Source of the DNA: JAWXCF01 sp034440515
GTDB lineage: Bacteria > Bacteroidota > Bacteroidia > CAILMK01
Assembly: GCA_034440515.1 (NCBI GenBank)
Contig: JAWXCF010000024.1
Location: 1 to 19,747 of the forward strand
Direction of reading: 5' to 3'
DNA length: 19,747 nt
The notes beneath the pieces were generated by a model. That model saw nothing but the letters and a program-made list of their open reading frames with translations, was not told where the DNA came from and ran no database searches. Position 1 is the first letter of the stretch; each line of letters begins with the position of its first letter. Shown piece after piece: positions 14,988 through 19,747 of the stretch. The translations under genes and the position numbers were made by a program.

Positions 14988-15689
14988 TTAATAATCATCA
15001 AAGTCTTTAACTTTCTTTTTCTTGTATTTGCCTTGTTTTATTGACTTTATGAATTCACCCCAAGCAAACGGGTTCAATAAAGAGGTAGGAATAGGTGTAC
15101 TACCGCTACCTAACAATAAATAGTTACGTTGTCCACCTGCATAGTAGTAACTTGCTGCTATTTGTTGCAAGGTGTACATTTGCATTTCATTACCATCTCT
15201 AGCTAGGGTTTCATACAATTCTGCCATCTTTTGTGGGTCTAGGTTTTTCTTTGCTAAATCTTCATAGGTTTTGTCGAGTTTAGCACTTATAAAGGCCTGT
15301 TTAAACTCCTCCTTGCTGGCATAGGGAAAACTGTCCAGAGGTCTGTAAGTGAATGTATCACTTAATAATTTAACGTGGCTGTTGGCTTTATGATCTTTTA
15401 CATTAGCAGGTACTATGTACCTAAAAGTCTTATACCCGTAAGCAACATATTCCAATGTGTCTCTTTCCGCAGCTACCATAGTGTAAAATCCATCTACAGC
15501 AGCTATAGTTCCTCTAAATGTTCCCTTAATGTGGATGGTCGCAAAAGGGACTGGTTTATCAGTAACCTTAGATGTAATCAACCCAGATATCTGAACTAAC
15601 TTATCTTTAGCTATATTGTTTTGAGCCTGAATTTTAAGGCTAGATAAAACTATGAAAGTAATGTATAAAAATATTCTCATTCTTGGCAA
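14988..15689 (-). CDS. Exported protein with carboxypeptidase-regulatory-like domain
   Basis: A secreted or outer-membrane-associated protein of 233 residues and unknown function. The signal peptide covers about residues 1-22 (IFLYITFIVLSSL core, cleavage near QAQ/NN). Residues about 31-110 form a CarboxypepD_reg-like beta-sandwich (QISGLITSKVTDKPVPFATI, GTFRGTIAAVDGFYTM, YVAYGYKTFRYIV), the same fold that precedes TonB receptors in this phylum, but no plug or barrel follows. The C-terminal half is helical (EEFKQAFISAKLDKTYEDL) and ends in the very basic and then acidic GKYKKKKVKDFDDY. Met4 is an equally good start. The gene ends 57 nt before the tRNA-Gln region and reads towards it. Such stand-alone domains are common in Bacteroidota; their role is not established. 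Confidence 0.8.
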   Translation of the reverse strand: MPRMRIFLYITFIVLSSLKIQAQNNIAKDKLVQISGLITSKVTDKPVPFATIHIKGTFRGTIAAVDGFYTMVAAERDTLEYVAYGYKTFRYIVPANVKDHKANSHVKLLSDTFTYRPLDSFPYASKEEFKQAFISAKLDKTYEDLAKKNLDPQKMAELYETLARDGNEMQMYTLQQIAASYYYAGGQRNYLLLGSGSTPIPTSLLNPFAWGEFIKSIKQGKYKKKKVKDFDDY

Positions 15690-15821
15690 ATTAACATAAG
15701 TAGAGTTAATTTTAATTAACTAAGTACCTATTATACATTTGATGTAGGGCAAATGTCATACAGTTTTGCATTTAATTTGTATATAATTTAGAATAAAAAA
15801 CCTCAAATAAAATAAGGTAAA

Positions 15822-16352
15822 TTGATGCACTCTATGTTTCCACTGAATAAAATAAAATCAAAATATAATTTCAATTTATTAATCTTGGTGATTTCAGTTT
15901 CTACAATAGCTTGTAGGCAGCAAAGTGAAAGCAGAAATTTGAAAGAGAAATGGACTGATAAGTTAATAGAGATAGATAATCTAATGTATCTAGATATTGA
16001 ATATTTAAGCAAACGTACAGACAGCCTAAATAAAAGACTTAATTACTTAAAAGCAAACCCTGCAGCAAAACCAACAGATGCTTTAGTTAGTGCAGAGACT
16101 CGCCTAGTTGCCATATATTCCATTTATAATACCAACATCAAAATTTATCCCCTTTTGCGGTCTGACTATGATAAAATGCTGATGCTAGAAGAAAATAAAA
16201 TCTCTCCTGAAGAACTAATGAGAAACGTGTATAAGTCTGATAGCTTGGTGAAGACCTTGCAAAAAATCAACATATCAATTGGACAAATTGAACACGAATA
16301 CAATAGGCAAAGTCAAATACTCAACTCTGTAGTTGACAAGTACTTGTTTTAA
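15822..16352 (+). CDS. Putative lipoprotein, alpha-helical, unknown function
   Basis: I do not recognise this protein of about 176 residues. A basic N-terminus (NKIKSKYNF), a hydrophobic core (LLILVISVSTIA) and Cys31 suggest a lipoprotein signal, though the lipobox TIAC lacks the usual Leu/Val/Ile at -3. The rest is predicted helical and heptad-like (for example DNLMYLDIEYLSKRTDSLNK), with no metal or catalytic motif. Three in-frame ATGs are close together (15822, 15825, 15834); the last gives a more typical signal length with the cysteine at 27. It is divergent from the gene ending at 14988 and 109 nt upstream of icd, which has its own promoter box. The product is probably a periplasmic coiled-coil protein attached to a membrane. 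Confidence 0.65.
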   Translation: MMHSMFPLNKIKSKYNFNLLILVISVSTIACRQQSESRNLKEKWTDKLIEIDNLMYLDIEYLSKRTDSLNKRLNYLKANPAAKPTDALVSAETRLVAIYSIYNTNIKIYPLLRSDYDKMLMLEENKISPEELMRNVYKSDSLVKTLQKINISIGQIEHEYNRQSQILNSVVDKYLF

Positions 16353-16400
16353 TATCGGATATCTGTTTTAATATTTAAGTGCATAGTATTAAAACTTTAT

Positions 16401-16408
16401 TAAATTTG
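16401..16408 (+). promoter_or_regulatory. -7 promoter box TAAATTTG for icd
   Basis: A perfect TAnnTTTG match 53 nt before the icd ATG, giving a leader of about 47 nt. It shows that icd is transcribed independently of the upstream lipoprotein gene. Confidence 0.5.
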
Positions 16409-16461
16409 AGCAACCATTTAGAGTCTTTAATTATTTACTTCCGCTATAAAATCCTTTCAAA

Positions 16462-17730
16462 ATGTCTGATAAAATTACTATACAAAATTCTATACTTAAA
16501 GTACCAAATAATCCCATTATTCCATTCATAATTGGAGATGGAACCGGTCCAGACATTTGGCACGCTGCAGTTAAGGTGTTTGATGAGGCCGTAAAAATCT
16601 CCTACCAAGGGTTGAAACAGATAGAATGGCTAGAAGTGTTGGCTGGTGAAAAGGCATTTAATCAAACAGGAAATTGGCTACCAGATGAAACTTTAACTGC
16701 ATTTAGAGAATATATAATTGGAATAAAGGGTCCACTAACTACTCCTGTTGGTGGAGGTATTCGCTCCTTAAATGTTGCGCTTCGTCAAGAATTAGACTTA
16801 TATACCTGCCTTAGACCGGTAGAATATTTCACTGGTGTACCCTCACCTATAAAGCATCCTGAGCAGGTAAATATGACAATATTTAGGGAAAATACTGAAG
16901 ACATATATGCAGGAATAGAATGGATGGCCGGAACTGATGATGTAAAAAAGGTAATAAAATTCATATCTGATGAAATGGGAATCAATAAAATTAGATTTCC
17001 AGAAAGTTCAAGTATCGGCATTAAGCCGGTATCTAAGGAGGGTACCGAGCGACTGGTAAGGGCAGCTATAAAGTTTGCCTTAAGTAAAAACTTGCTGAGT
17101 GTTACCATAGTTCATAAGGGTAACATTATGAAATTTACGGAAGGTGGATTTAAAAAATGGAGTTATGAATTAGCAGAAAGAGAGTTTGGAGATAAAGTAT
17201 ATACTTGGCAACAATTTGAAAAAACTAATTCAGAAAAAGGCGAAGAAATAGCAAATATTGAACTAGAAGCTGCAACAAATGCAGGAAAACTTATAGTAAA
17301 AGACAGCATAGCTGACGCATTTCTGCAGCAAATATTACTAAGACCAGCAGATTACAATGTGATAGCCACCCTAAACTTAAACGGAGACTACATAAGTGAT
17401 GCCCTAGCTGCAATGGTAGGTGGAATCGGGATTGCACCTGGAGCAAATATTAACTATGAGACTGGTCACGCCATTTTTGAAGCAACACACGGAACAGCAC
17501 CTAAATATGCTAACCAAGACAAAGTAAACCCAGGATCATTGATACTAAGTGGGGCTATGATGTTTGAATATATGGGTTGGTTTGAGGTTGCTAATTTGAT
17601 ACATAAGGGGCTAGAGGCAGCCATATCTGCAAAGCTAGTAACCTACGATTTTGAACGTCAAATGGAAGGTGCAACATTGTTAAAAACTTCTGAATTTGGT
17701 GATGCTATTATCAAATATATGCAGGCATAA
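16462..17730 (+). CDS. icd: NADP-dependent isocitrate dehydrogenase
   Basis: This TCA-cycle enzyme converts isocitrate to 2-oxoglutarate and CO2 with NADP. The 422-residue chain is collinear with the E. coli homodimeric enzyme: IIGDGTGPDIW (23-33), the substrate loop GGIRSLNVALRQELD with Ser102 at the place of the regulatory phospho-serine, FRENTEDIYAGIEW (141-154), the metal-binding region LNLNGDYISDALA, and THGTAPKYANQDKVNPGS. Lys348, Tyr349, Val355 and Arg399 correspond to the four residues that select NADP over NAD in E. coli, so the cofactor can be called with good confidence. The ATG at 16462 gives a normal N-terminus. No aceK or glyoxylate gene is nearby, so phosphorylation of Ser102 cannot be inferred. 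Confidence 0.97.
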   Translation: MSDKITIQNSILKVPNNPIIPFIIGDGTGPDIWHAAVKVFDEAVKISYQGLKQIEWLEVLAGEKAFNQTGNWLPDETLTAFREYIIGIKGPLTTPVGGGIRSLNVALRQELDLYTCLRPVEYFTGVPSPIKHPEQVNMTIFRENTEDIYAGIEWMAGTDDVKKVIKFISDEMGINKIRFPESSSIGIKPVSKEGTERLVRAAIKFALSKNLLSVTIVHKGNIMKFTEGGFKKWSYELAEREFGDKVYTWQQFEKTNSEKGEEIANIELEAATNAGKLIVKDSIADAFLQQILLRPADYNVIATLNLNGDYISDALAAMVGGIGIAPGANINYETGHAIFEATHGTAPKYANQDKVNPGSLILSGAMMFEYMGWFEVANLIHKGLEAAISAKLVTYDFERQMEGATLLKTSEFGDAIIKYMQA

Positions 17731-17762
17731 ATTGTAGAAATAGACCATTTACTTTAATTAAC

Positions 17763-17778
17763 ATTACGGTACTGTAAT
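17763..17778. promoter_or_regulatory. Imperfect 16-bp palindrome, possible operator
   Basis: ATTACGGTACTGTAAT is symmetric around GTAC except for one G-T pairing. It lies 14 nt before the -7 box at 17793, so it covers the -33 region where a repressor or activator would act on the small type IX sorting protein gene. It also follows the icd stop by 32 nt but lacks a U-run, so a terminator is less likely. Role inferred. Confidence 0.3.
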
Positions 17779-17792
17779 TGTATTATATGATG

Positions 17793-17800
17793 TACATTTG
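17793..17800 (+). promoter_or_regulatory. -7 promoter box TACATTTG
   Basis: A perfect TAnnTTTG match 39 nt before the GTG start of the type IX sorting-domain protein (leader about 33 nt). It supports this short open frame as a real, separately transcribed gene. Confidence 0.5.
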
Positions 17801-17839
17801 CTAATAGCTGTGTTACATACTTACTAGTCAACAGAACGT

Positions 17840-18196
17840 GTGAAGAATTTACTACTTATCTTAACTTTATTATTGTGCTTTACGGCTGTAAGTATGCACA
17901 TTAATGCCAAGGCAAACAGCCCTATTTTTTTAGGCGTTGGGGGTAGTAGTACACAATACCCAGAAGAGATAAGTGTTTATCCTAATCCAGTAAAAGATTT
18001 TTTAACTGTAAAATTTCCCACCAAAGGGACACACACTGTTACTATTTACAACATAATAGGTAAGCAAGTAGCAACTAAAACCGTACAGGAAGAAAATGAA
18101 GTAAAACTAAATATAGGAGACCAGCCTAATGGAATTTACTTCGTGCAATTTACCCTTAATGGTAAAAATATAACCAAACGTTGCAGCAAACAATAG
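17840..18196 (+). CDS. Small type IX secretion C-terminal-domain protein (no cargo domain)
   Basis: This 118-residue protein consists of a signal peptide (about residues 1-24, core LLLILTLLLCFTAVSM), a linker of about 18 residues (GVGGSSTQYPEE), and a complete type A type IX secretion sorting domain (about 43-118). The domain shows its hallmarks: ISVYPNPVKDFLTVKF, VTIYNIIGKQVATKT, NGIYFVQFTLNG, and a final basic strand (ITKRCSKQ). In longer proteins this domain directs outer-membrane export and is cut off by the PorU sortase; here nothing else would remain. The start is GTG at 17840; no in-frame ATG gives a signal peptide. A perfect promoter box lies upstream. It may be a free-standing small secreted protein or the remnant of a larger cargo gene. 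Confidence 0.85.
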   Translation: MKNLLLILTLLLCFTAVSMHINAKANSPIFLGVGGSSTQYPEEISVYPNPVKDFLTVKFPTKGTHTVTIYNIIGKQVATKTVQEENEVKLNIGDQPNGIYFVQFTLNGKNITKRCSKQ

Positions 18197-18272
18197 TTAA
18201 AGCTTCCCTCCTTTTTATATTACTTCTTACTATTTTTAAATTTAATCACATTGTTGATTTAATGGAATAGCT

Positions 18273-19007
18273 CTATTTCAGCCTTCCTTTACAAGCTTCA
18301 TACAAAACAATTCCTGCTGCGACTGATACATTCAAACTTTGCACCTTACCTATCATTGGAATTCTGATGTGATGTTGACATTTACTTAGTAGATTAGGGT
18401 GAATGCCTGTATCCTCTGACCCCATAACTATACCGGTAGGTTTGGTATAGTCAACTACATTCGGCGCGTCTGTGGCCTTTTCTGAGCAAGCTATAAGCTG
18501 AATGCCAGACTGTAGGAGATAATCCATAGAAAAGCTAAAATGAAGCTCTCTACAAACAGGAATTCGCTCCAATGCACCTGCAGAACTTTTTACAGCATCT
18601 TCGTTTAAATCTGCACTACCTCTAGCAGGCATTATTAGTGCGTGAGCACCAAAACATTCTGCACTTCTAGCTATCGCTCCTGCATTTCTCACATCAGTTA
18701 CGCCATCCATTATTATCAATAAAGGATTAAGCCCTTGTTCAAACAAACTTGGAATAAGTTGTTGAACGTCATAGTATTCTATAAGACTAAGAAAGGCAAT
18801 TACCCCTTGGTGAGCCTTTGGTGATAGCCTATTCATTTTTTCCTTAGGCACAACCTGAACTGGAACTTGTCTTAGCTTTAATTCTGCAACCAATTCTTGT
18901 ATTCTTGGGTTAGGTACGTCTCTCATTATAAACACCTTATCTATCAGTTGTCCTGCTTTTAAAGCTTCAGACAATGCATTTATACCTATTATTTTTCTTT
19001 CAGCCAT
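18273..19007 (-). CDS. rlmB: 23S rRNA (guanosine-2'-O-)-methyltransferase, RlmB/TrmH family
   Basis: A SPOUT-class methyltransferase that, in E. coli, methylates the ribose of G2251 in the peptidyl-transferase P-loop. The N-terminal substrate-binding domain (about 1-80; IIGINALSEALKAG, HQGVIAF) is followed by the knotted catalytic domain with motif 1 DGVTDVRNAGAIARSAECFG, motif 2 GIVMGSEDTGI and motif 3 IPMIGKVQSLNVSVAAGI. Its 244 residues are typical of RlmB. The RNA target is inferred from the family; TrmH-type tRNA methylation is less likely given the N-terminal domain. It is convergent with the small type IX protein and divergent from the phosphodiesterase, with a promoter box only 11 nt before the ATG. 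Confidence 0.93.
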   Translation of the reverse strand: MAERKIIGINALSEALKAGQLIDKVFIMRDVPNPRIQELVAELKLRQVPVQVVPKEKMNRLSPKAHQGVIAFLSLIEYYDVQQLIPSLFEQGLNPLLIIMDGVTDVRNAGAIARSAECFGAHALIMPARGSADLNEDAVKSSAGALERIPVCRELHFSFSMDYLLQSGIQLIACSEKATDAPNVVDYTKPTGIVMGSEDTGIHPNLLSKCQHHIRIPMIGKVQSLNVSVAAGIVLYEACKGRLK

Positions 19008-19018
19008 AGAATAGTAAT

Positions 19019-19026
19019 CAAATCTA
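19019..19026 (-). promoter_or_regulatory. -7 promoter box TAGATTTG for rlmB
   Basis: A perfect TAnnTTTG match on the minus strand, identical to the lpd box, with only 11 nt to the rlmB ATG. The implied leader is about 4-5 nt, so the mRNA would be almost leaderless. The palindromic CAAATTTG at 19039-19046 is an alternative one-mismatch box that would give a longer leader. Confidence 0.4.
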
Positions 19027-19038
19027 TTAATTCAACTG

Positions 19039-19046
19039 CAAATTTG
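19039..19046. promoter_or_regulatory. Palindromic CAAATTTG, one-mismatch -7 box on both strands
   Basis: CAAATTTG is its own reverse complement and matches TAnnTTTG except at the first base on either strand. It lies between the divergent rlmB and phosphodiesterase genes, 18 nt before the ATG at 19065. It is the only promoter candidate for the phosphodiesterase gene. Confidence 0.25.
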
Positions 19047-19064
19047 CCACAATAAATGCAGTAA

Positions 19065-19601
19065 ATGGGGCTTATCGGATTAATAGGTGATACACACGGT
19101 TATATTGATGATAGAATAATGCATCATTTAGCAGACTGCGATGAAATATGGCACACTGGCGATTGGGGGCCAGAACCCGTGGAGACCAAATTAAACGAAT
19201 ATAAACCCGTACGCGGGGTATATGGGAATATTGATGACCATAGACTTAGGCTTGATTTTCCTGAATATGTTTATTTTAACTATCAAGGGCTGCAAGTATT
19301 TATGATTCATATATCTGGTCCATTTGGCAGTTATGCACCCAGAGTTAAGGAAGTGCTGAAAGGTAAAAGACCAGGATTATTCATTTGTGGCCATAGCCAT
19401 ATACTAAAAGTGCAGCGAGACCCTAAGTATAAGTTTTTGTACATTAATCCTGGCGCAGCGGGATTACACGGGTTTCACAAAGTAAGAACACTTATTAAAC
19501 TGAAAATAGAAGAAGGTAAGGTACTAGATATAGCAGTGGTTGAACTAGGTCCTAGAGCTAAAGAAGAACTCTCGGATGAGTTAGATGGCTTGTTTAATTA
19601 G
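19065..19601 (+). CDS. YfcE/MJ0936-type metallophosphoesterase
   Basis: A cytoplasmic two-metal phosphodiesterase of 178 residues, the usual length for the YfcE branch of the calcineurin-like superfamily. The full metal-ligand set is visible: GDTHG near the N-terminus, HTGDWG, GNID (GNxD/H position) and GHSH, plus the later NPGAAG. Family members hydrolyse artificial phosphodiesters or cyclic nucleotides in vitro; the physiological substrate is unknown. It is divergent from rlmB across 57 nt. Its last 21 nt overlap the 3' end of the glycosyltransferase gene on the opposite strand. All catalytic positions are intact. Confidence 0.92.
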   Translation: MGLIGLIGDTHGYIDDRIMHHLADCDEIWHTGDWGPEPVETKLNEYKPVRGVYGNIDDHRLRLDFPEYVYFNYQGLQVFMIHISGPFGSYAPRVKEVLKGKRPGLFICGHSHILKVQRDPKYKFLYINPGAAGLHGFHKVRTLIKLKIEEGKVLDIAVVELGPRAKEELSDELDGLFN

Positions 19602-19747
19602 TTCTAATACTACCTCAGAATCGTGATTCATACATTCGAAATGTACCAATGGACAACTATGAAACCCTAATTTACTGCAAGGTTTACACCAAATTTTCTT
19701 ATTTACAATACTAGAGTTAGTTACAATGTATGGGAACATTCCTAAAA
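19581..19747 (-). CDS. Family 9 glycosyltransferase (heptosyltransferase-like), C-terminal part only
   Basis: An open minus-strand frame enters from the right edge and stops at 19581-19583. The last 54 residues are visible. They carry the cysteine-rich signature at the end of many GT9/ADP-heptose LPS heptosyltransferases: IWCKPCSKLG, then CPLVHFECM, with four cysteines, and a closing amphipathic helix (SEVVLELIKQAI). These enzymes add heptose or related sugars to the LPS core at the inner membrane. The 3' end overlaps the convergent phosphodiesterase gene by 21 nt. The catalytic domain lies outside the window, so the call rests on this signature alone. Confidence 0.6.
   Translation of the reverse strand, partial: LGMFPYIVTNSSIVNKKIWCKPCSKLGFHSCPLVHFECMNHDSEVVLELIKQAI

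Noticed and set aside
18197..18272. Stem TTTAATCA...TGATTTAA between the type IX protein gene and rlmB as a terminator
   Set aside because: Only about five base pairs form before a mismatch, and no U-run follows on either strand.
1..19747. CRISPR array, IS element, phage or plasmid features
   Set aside because: No regularly spaced repeats, transposase or integrase frames, or terminal inverted repeats were seen on either strand.

Overview
The window is an AT-rich stretch of a Bacteroidota (Bacteroidetes) chromosome, probably a free-living or host-associated relative of the Chitinophagia/Sphingobacteriia. This rests on four things: promoter boxes of the TAnnTTTG type ahead of many starts with no Shine-Dalgarno signal; a type IX secretion C-terminal domain; SusC-like carboxypeptidase-regulatory domains on outer-membrane proteins; and the tRNA-Gln, prs, rplY, pth neighbourhood typical of the phylum. 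No phage, plasmid, IS element or CRISPR array was seen.

Layout. Positions 1-369 are non-coding, with one hairpin. The plus-strand block 370-9534 holds a dipeptidyl peptidase IV (S9B), a POT/PTR peptide transporter with a large insert, a PaaN-type aldehyde dehydrogenase followed 13 nt later by a small membrane-anchored protein of unknown function (TTG start), and a TonB-dependent receptor with heme-receptor-like features. A perfect 12-bp hairpin then separates it from the minus-strand block 9616-15689: lipoamide dehydrogenase (lpd), peptidyl-tRNA hydrolase (pth), ribosomal protein L25/Ctc (rplY), an unrecognised outer-membrane protein, PRPP synthetase (prs), tRNA-Gln(UUG), and a secreted carboxypeptidase-regulatory-domain protein. 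From 15822 the plus strand carries a candidate lipoprotein, NADP-isocitrate dehydrogenase (icd) and a tiny type IX sorting-domain-only protein. rlmB (minus) and a YfcE-like phosphodiesterase (plus) diverge near 19.0 kb. The 3' end of a family 9 glycosyltransferase enters from the right edge on the minus strand.

How the genes work together. DPP IV and the POT transporter make a plausible peptide-scavenging pair: X-Pro dipeptides released in the periplasm are imported by proton symport. tRNA-Gln and prs look like one transcript, and rplY and pth another with its own promoter. Most other genes are single housekeeping units.

The strongest candidate for something undescribed is the outer-membrane protein at 12489-13766. 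It sits between prs and rplY, which are normally adjacent, and carries an HxSNGQ motif like the active site of outer-membrane phospholipase A. Other points of interest are the CTD-only type IX protein, the soluble insert in the POT transporter, and the orphan PaaN-like dehydrogenase. I see no clear multi-gene novel defence or biosynthetic system here.
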